Shown here: piece after piece, positions 1-7,192 of the stretch
Layout: the number at the start of each line of letters is the position of its first letter
Position numbering within the stretch: position 1 is the first letter of the stretch
Assembly: GCA_900553965.1 (NCBI GenBank)
Contig: USFX01000054.1
Location: 1 to 13,958, forward strand
Source of the DNA: an uncultured Prevotella sp.
GTDB lineage: Bacteria; Bacteroidota; Bacteroidia; Bacteroidales; Bacteroidaceae
Direction of reading: 5' to 3'
DNA: 13,958 bases
Notes under the pieces: generated by a model
Told to the model about the DNA's origin: nothing
The model's input: the letters and a program-made list of their open reading frames with translations, nothing else
Database searches by the model: none
Translations under genes and position numbers: made by a program

Positions 1-2858
1 AAGGAGCCGCTGACGGAGCCGACGTTCCTGGCTGTCACGGGAAAGGCCGTGCGGGAGAATTTCGGCCCTTGGCCCGATACGGCGGCATTGACACTGACGA
101 CGATTCCGCGGTCGGTCTGCTCGAATGAGATGTTGCCGTTGTCGCAGAAGAGCAGCAGACCGTTGCCATCCTTGTCTGTCAGCAGGGCCGCGTCTACGCC
201 ACGTCTGTTGCCCTCGAAGTAGAGGTCACCCTGCTGCATGGCCCAGATGCCGTAGCGACCGGCACGGTAACGTCCGGGATAGGTCGGCATGGGGCCGTTG
301 CCAATCCAGCAGACGCGGTCGATGGAACTGTCGAGCAGCATGGCGATGCCGAATTCGGAAAGGAATGTATCGGTCGTGTCGGGGGTGAGGGTAAAGTCAA
401 TGCGTGTGGCGTTGGCATCCTTTGTTGTCCTGATGTCCGCCTTGACGGTCATGCTGTCGCTGCGGGCAATCATTTTGCAGATGTCGGATGGCTTGTCATT
501 GTTACGGGCTGATTTGTCGCCGGCGCTGTCGGGCTTTTTGCCGTAGCGGCCGGATTTGCTGACGGGCTTGTCAGCTGTCAGGGGCAGCAGATATTTCTCC
601 AGCCTGTTGCCGTTCACTTTCAGCCGTTCGGCCATTGTCGCCTTGCGTCCGGCGCGTACGAGCAGACCGTTCTGGAACAACGTTGTCGGGTCGTCCGTGG
701 CGGTGGTCAGGCCGGCGAGGAGGCGCGGTGTCAGGCTGCGGGGACGCAGACGGACGGTATGACGGTTGATGATGCGGCCGTGGCGGTCGGCAATCTCAAA
801 GGCCAGGAGGGCCATTGGGTCGTCGGCTACGGTTCTCATGGGGAGACGGAGGGTGTGTGAGGCAGTCGAACGCGGGGCACAGTCGGGTGAGAAAGCGCCG
901 CGGGCGATGGTGTCGCGGTCGGCCGTGAGTGTCCAGCGGAACGTCGTGTTGTCTTTCAGATTGATGAAATCATAGCGGTTTCTGACGGTCAGCGCGACGT
1001 CGGCGTCCTTGCCCGTGGCTATTTCGACGACAGAATCGGTGACGGCGGCCTGAGCATAGTTGTGCTGCAGCTCATAGTAGTTGGGCAGAGGGGTTCGGTC
1101 GGCATAAAGCAGACCGTCCGTTCCCTTGTTGCCGCACATCTCGAAACCACCTTCCGGAGACGTGAACACGCGCTCCTCATAACCGTAGCGGCTCGTGAGC
1201 GGGGCCTTGAAAGGCATGCCCTGATCGACCCATTCCCAGACGCTGCCGCCGGCGATGCAGGGCGTGCGCTCGATGATTTCCCACTGGCGGTCGTGGTCCT
1301 CAAAGGATATTCCGAGCGTGTGGCAGTATTCGGTGAATATGACGGGACGGTCAGCGCGCTGGTAGAAACCGCCGATCTGTGAGGTCGTGGGATAGTGGGG
1401 TGTGTAGATGTCAGCCACAGCGGGGAAGTCGTAGTTGAAGCGGCGGAAATAGGAACCAACCTGCGGATAGCATACCGGACGCGAGGTGTCGAGGCTGTCC
1501 TTCACGTACTGGCCAAGCTGCTTGCATATTTCCGTAAGCGGGTTCTCATTGCCGAGGCTCCAGATGAGCACGGAGGCGTGGTTGCGGTCGCGGCGGATGG
1601 TGGCTTGGGCGCGTTGCTGGAGCACGGGGTAGAACGCCCGTCGGCTCAGATTCTTGTCGCCGTAGCCGAACGGCACTTCGTCGATGACGTAGAAACCGAG
1701 TGAGTCGGCAAGCTCGTAGAACCGCGGTTCGCGGGGATAGTGGGATGTGCGGATGTAGTTGACTGATGCTTCCTTCATCAGCCGCATGTCGAGGAGGGTC
1801 AGCGAGTCGTTGATGACCTTGCCCGTGACGGGACTTGTGGAGTGACAGGTGACGCCGCGGAACTTCACCGGCCGGCCGTTCAGCTTGATGATGTTGCCTT
1901 CGATGGTAAGCTTACGTACGCCGAACTTGTTCTCAAAGCTCTGGAGAAGCTGTTTCTTGTTCCAAAGACTATACCTTATTATATATAGGTCGGGAGTTTC
2001 GGCCGTCCATAGAAGTGGGTCGCCGATTGTCACCCGCTGTGTCGCACGGCCGCCGGTAAGCGCAGTCTCGAACGAGCTGACAGCGACGCCGGAGGGAGAG
2101 ATGATGTCGGCCTTGACCGTTACGGCCTTTCCGGCGTTGGCTGCCTCGAAGTCAAAGCGCATTGTGGCTTCGGCCTTGGAGACACTCTCGGTCTCTAAGT
2201 GGAAGTCGGAAATATGGGTCTGTGGGACGGTGAAGAGCGTCACGTCACGGATGATTCCGCTCGGCGCCCAGTCGTCATTGTAGTCGAAGTCGCTGCCGGG
2301 GAAGTTGGTTATGACGCGCATGGCCAGCTCCTGACGTCCGCCCTTGACGAGATAGGGCGTTATGTCGAATAAGGCCGTGTTGTATCCTGAGCGCCACCGG
2401 CCGGCATGCCGGCCGTTTATCCATAGGTCGTAGCCGTAGAGCACACCGTCGAAGCGGATTACCGTGCGGCGGCCGCGCCACTCCTCCGGTACGCTGAACG
2501 TCGTGCGGTAGTAGCCGGTCATCTCTTCTGCCTTGCCGTACGACGGCTTGCAGAAACCGTTGACGTCCCAGCATCCGGGCACAGGGACGGTTTTCCATCC
2601 GTCATCTTCGGGCGGAACATTGTCACTCTTGTCTGTTCCCTCGGTCACTTTCAGGCTCCAACGGCCGTTCAGACTGATGGTCTGTGTCGGGTCGGTGATG
2701 GGCCAGATGCCGCTGAAGGCGTCTCTGACGCTGTTCTCCTGTGCCCGCGAAAGGAGCGATGAGGCCATGATGAGTATGACGGCGATTGCGAGTCGTGGAC
2801 TTTTGATTTGTCTTAGCGATGTTCCTGCTTGTCTTAGCAGTTTCATTGTCTGTCTCAT
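1..2858 (-). CDS. Secreted glycoside hydrolase family 2, LacZ-type beta-galactosidase (3' end missing)
   Basis: The frame is open from ATG at 2858 to the window edge, about 952 codons without a stop, so the C-terminus lies outside. The order is as in LacZ: signal peptide (hydrophobic LAIAVILIMASS, likely cut near SRA/QE), jelly-roll domain (about 60-210, with GVLYGYDLWING), Ig-like domain, TIM barrel (about 320-600), then a beta-sandwich region containing WIGNGPMPTYPGR, like the LacZ small-chain domain. The acid/base is E438 in SLGNEN and the nucleophile E510 in FTEYCH. H373 in RTSHYP and the GGSVWEWVDQ motif also match LacZ. It probably removes terminal beta-galactose from glycans in the periplasm or at the cell surface, but other GH2 specificities are possible. 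A Lys/Asp/Ser-rich insert (about 763-793) interrupts the C-terminal part. A second in-frame ATG at 2846 would give a shorter signal peptide starting MKLLRQ. No Shine-Dalgarno site is seen. Confidence 0.93.
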   Translation of the reverse strand, partial: MRQTMKLLRQAGTSLRQIKSPRLAIAVILIMASSLLSRAQENSVRDAFSGIWPITDPTQTISLNGRWSLKVTEGTDKSDNVPPEDDGWKTVPVPGCWDVNGFCKPSYGKAEEMTGYYRTTFSVPEEWRGRRTVIRFDGVLYGYDLWINGRHAGRWRSGYNTALFDITPYLVKGGRQELAMRVITNFPGSDFDYNDDWAPSGIIRDVTLFTVPQTHISDFHLETESVSKAEATMRFDFEAANAGKAVTVKADIISPSGVAVSSFETALTGGRATQRVTIGDPLLWTAETPDLYIIRYSLWNKKQLLQSFENKFGVRKLTIEGNIIKLNGRPVKFRGVTCHSTSPVTGKVINDSLTLLDMRLMKEASVNYIRTSHYPREPRFYELADSLGFYVIDEVPFGYGDKNLSRRAFYPVLQQRAQATIRRDRNHASVLIWSLGNENPLTEICKQLGQYVKDSLDTSRPVCYPQVGSYFRRFNYDFPAVADIYTPHYPTTSQIGGFYQRADRPVIFTEYCHTLGISFEDHDRQWEIIERTPCIAGGSVWEWVDQGMPFKAPLTSRYGYEERVFTSPEGGFEMCGNKGTDGLLYADRTPLPNYYELQHNYAQAAVTDSVVEIATGKDADVALTVRNRYDFINLKDNTTFRWTLTADRDTIARGAFSPDCAPRSTASHTLRLPMRTVADDPMALLAFEIADRHGRIINRHTVRLRPRSLTPRLLAGLTTATDDPTTLFQNGLLVRAGRKATMAERLKVNGNRLEKYLLPLTADKPVSKSGRYGKKPDSAGDKSARNNDKPSDICKMIARSDSMTVKADIRTTKDANATRIDFTLTPDTTDTFLSEFGIAMLLDSSIDRVCWIGNGPMPTYPGRYRAGRYGIWAMQQGDLYFEGNRRGVDAALLTDKDGNGLLLFCDNGNISFEQTDRGIVVSVNAAVSGQGPKFSRTAFPVTARNVGSVSGS

Positions 2859-2919
2859 TGATAAATAGATGTTTGTCTTGTTAATATCGGGGAAATACGG
2901 CTAATGATTTATGTTATGG

Positions 2920-2927
2920 CAAAATTA
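2920..2927 (-). promoter_or_regulatory. Probable -7 box of the GH2 gene promoter
   Basis: On the minus strand the sequence reads TAATTTTGC, matching the Bacteroidetes -7 consensus TAnnTTTG. It lies 62 nt upstream of the GH2 start. No clear TTG is seen at the expected -33 distance, where the sequence is CCTGGGG. A weak -33 is consistent with a promoter that depends on an activator bound just upstream (see the direct repeats at 2957-2984). Confidence 0.6.
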
Positions 2928-2956
2928 TATGTTTTATCGTTCCCCAGGCTGGTAAA

Positions 2957-2984
2957 ATCGTACGAAAATCATGACTATCGTACG
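2957..2984 (-). promoter_or_regulatory. Paired direct repeats CGTACGAT, candidate activator operator
   Basis: The octamer CGTACGAT (minus-strand reading) occurs at 2984-2977 and again at 2964-2957, exactly 20 bp apart, about two helical turns. The pair ends roughly 30 bp upstream of the -7 box, abutting the -33 position. AraC-family DNA-binding domains, including those of Bacteroidetes hybrid two-component regulators of glycan genes, typically bind direct repeats about 21 bp apart in this position. The site is seen in the sequence; the regulator class is inferred, and no regulator gene lies in the window. Confidence 0.45.
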
Positions 2985-3005
2985 TTTTTATTGTAGTTTA
3001 GTTAA

Positions 3006-3143
3006 GTCAGAGGCTTTTTTAGGTCAGAGGTCAGAGTGATGAGTGAAGAGGTATGATTACTCTTATATTATTCCACAATCCGTCAAGAGTAATCATAACT
3101 CTTCACTCATCACTCCGACCTCTGACTTTAAAAAGCCTCTGAC
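3006..3143. repeat. Long imperfect palindrome, 59-nt arms with a 20-nt loop
   Basis: The arms at 3006-3064 and 3085-3143 are reverse complements with 4 mismatches in 59 positions; the loop is 3065-3084. The pairing can be stretched to 68-nt arms (2997-3064 and 3085-3152) with 6 mismatches. Each arm carries GTCAGAG units (three in the left arm, two of them in tandem) followed by a purine-rich GAGTGATGAGTGAAGAG stretch. It starts next to the T-tract of the ompA terminator. It could be a MITE- or REP-like element or two copies of an interspersed repeat inserted head to head. No coding capacity is seen. Confidence 0.85.
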
Positions 3144-3145
3144 CT

Positions 3146-3190
3146 AAATAAAAACAAAGCCGGTGCAGAACGTGTCTGTCCTGCACCGGC
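3146..3190 (-). terminator. Rho-independent terminator of the OmpA-family gene
   Basis: On the minus strand a perfect 10-bp GC-rich stem (GCCGGTGCAG at 3190-3181 with CTGCACCGGC at 3168-3159, 12-nt loop) is followed at once by TTTGTTTTTATTT (3158-3146). It starts 38 nt after the ompA stop codon, the expected place for its terminator. Confidence 0.85.
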
Positions 3191-3227
3191 CTGTAGTTTT
3201 TCTGTATTCTGAAACCAGTCGCTTCGA

Positions 3228-4397
3228 TTACTTGATAGCAACGGTAGCGCGACGGTTGTAAGATACGGGTGAGAGAGTGTTGACACCACCGGCAGCAACA
3301 ACCTCGATGTTGTCACGGCTTACGCCCATCTTAACGAGCTCGTTGGCAACAACGTCAGCACGCTTCTGGCTGAGCTTCTGGTTGAAGGCAGCGCTACCGG
3401 TCTTGCTGTCGGCATAACCTGTAACGACAATCTTAGAGTTGTTGGCCTTAGAAACCTCAACGAGATCCTTAACGTTCTGGAGATCCTTCTTAGAAGCGAT
3501 GCGAGACTTGCCGATGTTGAAGAATACTGATACGGGAGCAGCAGCGATTTCCTTAACAACCTTTGTTGTCTCAACCGGCTTCTGGTTAGCCAGCATATCC
3601 TTCAGCTTGGCGTTCTCGTTCTGAGAGTCGGCCAGCTGGGCGTTGAGAGCGTCAATCTGGCTCTGAGAGAGAGCCTTGAGAGCGTCTACGTCCGGAGTCT
3701 TGTTCCAGCGTGTCTTGCCGACGTTGTATGTCAGACCGACTTCTACGCTGAACATCTGGTCGCGGCTTGCGGGACCGTCCTTAGACTCGATTGCACCGTA
3801 GGAGATTCCGTCCATGTCTGTCTCCCAAAGGCCGTAGCCCAATTCGAAGTTGAGGGCGAAGCGATCGCTCAGACGGAATGTGTTGAGGATACCGGCAGAC
3901 AGACCCATTGCGTAGGTGTTTGCAGACATGTTGCGGCCGATACCTGCACCGAGGTAGGGAATGAAGTTCCAGACACGTGTGTTGCTGTATCCGCAGAACA
4001 TGTTGCTCAGGTTGAAGAGAACCTGCTCGTTCAATGTCCAATACTTATTGCCGTTGTCGTCATAGGCCTTTTCCTTTTCAACGGGAACTACGGTGCGACC
4101 CCAAACGCCGTTGAACTTTGTACGGAGTCCGAGACCCGGGGTGAACCACTTACCGATAGCTACAGAGAAGCCGAGGTTGTTGCGGAAGCTCTTGAAGGGG
4201 CTCTTAGAGAGTTCCCAGCCCTGCTCCTCATTGCTGTAGAATGCGGTTCCGGCGAGGTTTGCCTGAACGAACCAGTTGCTCCAGAATGAATTTGTAGCTA
4301 CGCTATACTTCATTTCCGGTACGGCGGTCTCATTGTTCTGTGCCATTCCAGCTACAGACACGCCAGCGAGTGCCAGCGTAAATAATAACTTTTTCAT
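3228..4397 (-). CDS. OmpA-family outer membrane protein with C-terminal peptidoglycan-binding domain
   Basis: This 389-aa protein begins with a signal peptide, MKKLLFTLALAGVSVAGMAQ. It continues as an aromatic- and glycine-rich beta-barrel-like part (about 30-228) that ends in GLTYNVGK, a heptad-like spacer (about 237-272, LKALSQSQIDALNAQLADSQ), and an OmpA domain (about 288-389). The domain keeps the residues that in this family hold diaminopimelate: D330 in TGYADS and R346 in LSQKRA. The family anchors the outer membrane to peptidoglycan and is usually very abundant. The gene stands alone with its own promoter (4450-4480) and terminator (3146-3190). Its AT-leaning codon choice (many AAC, GTA, TCT, GAA) differs somewhat from the GC-rich neighbours, as expected for high expression. 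A barrel porin with an OmpA tail is the safest reading; the pore function is not proven. Confidence 0.93.
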   Translation of the reverse strand: MKKLLFTLALAGVSVAGMAQNNETAVPEMKYSVATNSFWSNWFVQANLAGTAFYSNEEQGWELSKSPFKSFRNNLGFSVAIGKWFTPGLGLRTKFNGVWGRTVVPVEKEKAYDDNGNKYWTLNEQVLFNLSNMFCGYSNTRVWNFIPYLGAGIGRNMSANTYAMGLSAGILNTFRLSDRFALNFELGYGLWETDMDGISYGAIESKDGPASRDQMFSVEVGLTYNVGKTRWNKTPDVDALKALSQSQIDALNAQLADSQNENAKLKDMLANQKPVETTKVVKEIAAAPVSVFFNIGKSRIASKKDLQNVKDLVEVSKANNSKIVVTGYADSKTGSAAFNQKLSQKRADVVANELVKMGVSRDNIEVVAAGGVNTLSPVSYNRRATVAIK

Positions 4398-4449
4398 ACC
4401 TATACTAAATTATACTTTAAAACAATATGCACTATTTTCAATTATTGTG

Positions 4450-4480
4450 CAAAAGTAAATAATTATTTTCTAACAACCAA
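4450..4480 (-). promoter_or_regulatory. Promoter of the OmpA-family gene
   Basis: On the minus strand TTG (4480-4478) and TACTTTTGC (from 4457) are separated by 20 nt. This matches the Bacteroidetes sigma-70 pattern TTG-N19-21-TAnnTTTG. The predicted start is near 4443, giving a leader of about 45 nt. It is the best-formed promoter in the window, in keeping with a highly expressed porin. Confidence 0.8.
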
Positions 4481-4589
4481 CTAATTAAGGTGGAAAATTG
4501 CATTTTGTTGTAAAATTCAGCACAATAATGGGTTTGTTGGGGGGGAATGTGGGGAAAATGAGGCAAGGAAGCCCAAGTCTGCAAGCCAA

Positions 4590-4623
4590 CCCTACCCTCC
4601 CCACCCCTCCCAAGGGGAGGGGG
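4590..4623. repeat. G-rich inverted repeat with G-quadruplex potential
   Basis: The minus strand from 4611 to 4590 has five G-runs of at least three (GGG A GGGG T GGGG A GGG TA GGG) with 1-2-nt loops, a textbook quadruplex pattern. On the plus strand CCCCTCC (4604-4610) can also pair with GGAGGGG (4616-4622). It lies between mutL and ompA and would be transcribed as G-rich RNA from mutL read-through. Similar CCCTCCC/GGGAGGG intergenic repeats occur in other Bacteroidetes, which I recall but did not check. Confidence 0.7.
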
Positions 4624-4666
4624 CTTGAAATGACTTGATGGGTTCCCATTAATCACCTGTTTCATG

Positions 4667-4701
4667 ACACGGCTCACGTAACGTTGTTACGCGGGCCGTG
4701 T
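4667..4701 (-). terminator. Hairpin downstream of mutL, possible terminator without a U-tract
   Basis: The sequence ACACGGC (4667-4673), CGTAAC (4677-4682), a 3-nt loop, GTTACG (4686-4691) and GCCGTGT (4695-4701) forms a nearly continuous 16-bp stem with one A-C mismatch and one G-T wobble. It lies about 60 nt past the mutL stop, where a terminator is expected. Neither strand has a T-run after it, so it may act in RNA 3'-end protection or Rho-dependent ending instead. The stem is certain; its role is inferred. Confidence 0.5.
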
Positions 4702-4762
4702 AATACAGCAATGAAACGTTTGCTCCTGCATTGTGTGGTCCATTCGGAAAGTTGCCGGGCGG

Positions 4763-6718
4763 TTAATCCAGAAGCTGTTCGATTTCGCGCTGCGGCAGAA
4801 TGCAGATGACGGATTTGCCGTCGGGCGTGTAGTTGACGTTTGAACAGGCGAAGAGCTCGTTGACGATGTTTTCCATTTCCCCATTGCTGAGAATCTGGCC
4901 GTGGGGAATCGCCGAGCTGCGCGCCATGCTCAGAGCCAGCGATTTCTTGATTTCGTCAAGGCTGCCGGAGGCGTTTTCGATGGCGTCGCTGACCATGCCG
5001 TGGAGCAGTGAGAGCGTGTCGAGGCCTTCGAGACCGGCGGGGACGCCGTTGACGGCATAGCTGTTGTGGCCGAGGTTGGTCAGGTCGAAGCCTACGGCGG
5101 CCAGCTCGGGAAGAATCTTGTCGAGCATGATGGCCTCGGAGGGTGAGAAACGGACCACTTCGGGGAAGAGGACATGCTGGCTTCCGGAGCCTCCGGCCTG
5201 TTCCATCTGGCCGAGATAGCGCTCGTAGCGTATGCGTATGTCGGCGCGCTGCTGGTCGATGATCATCAGTCCGGACTTCACGGCGGTCATGATATAGCGT
5301 CCCTTATACTGATAGTGGGCCGGCGATTTCTCGGATATAAGTCCTGAAGATGTCTGCTCCTGCGGGACATCGGGTTGCCATGGAGTCTCGGCCGGCTGCT
5401 CCATGCCGGGCATCATGAACTGGTCGGATGGCATGTCGGACGGAGCGGCGGGTATGAAATCGTCGGCTGCGGCCGGTGCGTCGGCCGTAGGTGTGTCGTC
5501 GGGCAAGGCGAACATGTCCGCCCCGCCGGAGCGTCGGGCGGCCTGTGCCTCCTCAAATAGAATCTGCCAGCGGTCGGTCGTGCGCGGTGCCGCAGGGCTG
5601 TCGGACGATGATGAGAACGGATTATATGACGGATTGAACGACGGGTCGGGCATGGAGACGTCGCGCGTCGGGTCGTAAACGGGTATGTCGGGACGGCCTT
5701 CGGTGTCGAAATCAATGGCCGGCATTTCGCAGAAGCGGCCGATGGCGTCCTTGACGGCGGCGGTGAGAATCTGCCAGATGGCCTGTTCGTTCTCAAACTT
5801 GATCTCTGTCTTTGTCGGATGGATGTTGACGTCGATGTCGGCGGGATTGACCTCGAAGTAGATGAAGTAGGGCACCTGCATGCCGGTGGGGACGAGCCGT
5901 TCGAAGGCGTTCATCACGGCCTTGTGGAAATAGGGGTGCTTCATGTAGCGTCCGTTGACGAAAAAATATTCGTGGGCGCCTTTCTTGCGGGCCGACTCGG
6001 GCTTGCCGACAAATCCGGTAATCTTGCAGAGTGCCGTGTCGACCTCGATGGGGAGAATGTCTTTGTTGAACCGCTTGCCGAAGACGTCGGTGATGCGCTG
6101 GCGGAGACTGCCGGCACGCAGATTGAGCAGCTCGCTGCCGTTGCTGTGAAGGGAAAAAGCGATGGTGGGATAGACGAGCACGATGCGCTCGTAGGCGGTC
6201 ATGATGTTGTTCAGCTCGGTGGCGTTGGTCTTGAGGAACTTGCGCCGTGCGGGAACGTTGAAGAAGAGGTTCTCGACCGTGAAGTTGCTGCCCACGGGGC
6301 ATGAGACGGGCTCCTGACCGGTGACCTTAGAGCCGGACAGGGTTATGCGGGAGGCGCCCTCGTCGGCCTCGGTACGGGTGAGCAGCTCGACCCGGGCCAC
6401 GCTGGCGATGGAGGCCAGTGCCTCACCGCGGAATCCCATTGTCTGGAGGGCGAAAAGGTCGTCGGCCTTGCGTATCTTCGATGTCGCATGACGTTCAAAG
6501 GACAGACGGGCGTCGGTGTCGGACATGCCCCGTCCGTCGTCAATCACCTGTATGGAGGTCCGTCCGGCGTCGGTCACGAAGACCTTGATGGAGCGTGCTC
6601 CGGCGTCGATGGAGTTCTCGACGAGCTCCTTTATCACGGAGGCGGGGCGCTGTATGACCTCGCCTGCGGCTATCTGGTTGGCTACCGAGTCAGGCAGCAG
6701 TTGTATGACATCACTCAT
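4763..6718 (-). CDS. mutL: DNA mismatch repair protein MutL
   Basis: This 651-aa protein links MutS-mismatch recognition to downstream repair steps. The N-terminal GHKL ATPase is complete: QIAAGEVIQRP, E34 in ELVENSIDAGA, DDGRGM (60-65), RHATSKI (76-82) and GFRGEAL (95-101). The transducer domain holds INVHPTK-like VNIHPTKTE. A low-complexity Pro/Asp/Ala/Ser linker covers about 345-465, and the dimerisation domain follows from about 470. That domain lacks the DQHA(X)2E(X)4E endonuclease motif: the site reads DQQRADIRIRYE (488-499). The usual C-P-H metal motif near the C-terminus is TPDGK (631-635). So this MutL is predicted not to nick DNA, though this may be normal for the phylum. It is the last gene of the run, 81 nt after the small membrane protein, with no clear promoter in the gap. 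Confidence 0.96.
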   Translation of the reverse strand: MSDVIQLLPDSVANQIAAGEVIQRPASVIKELVENSIDAGARSIKVFVTDAGRTSIQVIDDGRGMSDTDARLSFERHATSKIRKADDLFALQTMGFRGEALASIASVARVELLTRTEADEGASRITLSGSKVTGQEPVSCPVGSNFTVENLFFNVPARRKFLKTNATELNNIMTAYERIVLVYPTIAFSLHSNGSELLNLRAGSLRQRITDVFGKRFNKDILPIEVDTALCKITGFVGKPESARKKGAHEYFFVNGRYMKHPYFHKAVMNAFERLVPTGMQVPYFIYFEVNPADIDVNIHPTKTEIKFENEQAIWQILTAAVKDAIGRFCEMPAIDFDTEGRPDIPVYDPTRDVSMPDPSFNPSYNPFSSSSDSPAAPRTTDRWQILFEEAQAARRSGGADMFALPDDTPTADAPAAADDFIPAAPSDMPSDQFMMPGMEQPAETPWQPDVPQEQTSSGLISEKSPAHYQYKGRYIMTAVKSGLMIIDQQRADIRIRYERYLGQMEQAGGSGSQHVLFPEVVRFSPSEAIMLDKILPELAAVGFDLTNLGHNSYAVNGVPAGLEGLDTLSLLHGMVSDAIENASGSLDEIKKSLALSMARSSAIPHGQILSNGEMENIVNELFACSNVNYTPDGKSVICILPQREIEQLLD

Positions 6719-6799
6719 AATCTGTTCTCATCTCATAAATTTGTAATCAGCTCCCCGTTGATTTCTAATCATCTTCTTATTATGATTTCAATCCTCTTC

Positions 6800-7192
6800 T
6801 CAGAAGTTCCTGATCATCTCGCGGCCCGCGTCCGTATTGGCCAAGAGGAATATCATGGCCGCGAGGATGGCGGCAAGCAGCCATACGACGGGGCTTCCGG
6901 ACGGCCATGACGTGGGGCGGGGACGGCCGTCGTGGCGCTTAAAGGCGTCGTGCAGTCTTTCGCGGCCGTCATATCGCATGTCCGTTCCTGTCTGTCCGTA
7001 TGCCGTTTTGGCCGTTTCTGTCCGGCCTCCGGCGTCATCCTTCGTGCCGGAACCGGGGTCTGAGGTCTCTTGCGTCATGCCGAGTTCGCGTCGGGCACGC
7101 TCCTCTATGGCGCGCAACCGCTCCTTTCGCTCGTCGGAATAGACCGGACGGAGGGAGAAACGGCGTGGCGCGGCGTTTTTGAATAGCATCAT
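6800..7192 (-). CDS. Small conserved-looking protein with one C-terminal membrane segment
   Basis: I do not recognise a named family. The 130-aa product starts with a basic, charged part (FSLRPVYSDERKERLRAIEE at about 12-31, probably helical), passes through a polar Gly/Thr/Asp-rich linker (about 40-97) and ends with a membrane helix (about 102-118, VVWLLAAILAAMIFLLA) and a short tail. The absence of a signal peptide and the basic N-terminal part suggest a tail-anchored inner membrane protein with its body in the cytoplasm. The ATG overlaps the stop of the OstA-like gene as ATGA (7192-7189), which fixes this start and implies translational coupling; a second ATG follows directly at 7189. Its place between the OstA-like gene and mutL suggests an envelope role, but that is inference only. 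Confidence 0.8.
   Translation of the reverse strand: MMLFKNAAPRRFSLRPVYSDERKERLRAIEERARRELGMTQETSDPGSGTKDDAGGRTETAKTAYGQTGTDMRYDGRERLHDAFKRHDGRPRPTSWPSGSPVVWLLAAILAAMIFLLANTDAGREMIRNF

Noticed and set aside
1..2858. Frameshift or pseudogene in the GH2 gene
   Set aside because: Reading by codon from 2858 to the left edge gives an uninterrupted frame with all motifs in order, so it is simply truncated by the window edge.
3006..3143. Palindrome as the ompA terminator
   Set aside because: A canonical GC stem plus T-tract for ompA is already present at 3146-3190; the palindrome has no T-run after its minus-strand end.
4438..4677. Minus-strand 79-codon frame upstream of ompA
   Set aside because: It runs through the G-rich repeat (FKPPPLGRGGEG), the ompA promoter and AT-rich leader; its composition is that of the repeat and it has no start signal or family resemblance.
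5793..6302. Minus-strand 169-codon frame within mutL
   Set aside because: It is a shifted-frame shadow of mutL, Arg/His/Gln-rich, while mutL in the other frame keeps every family motif.
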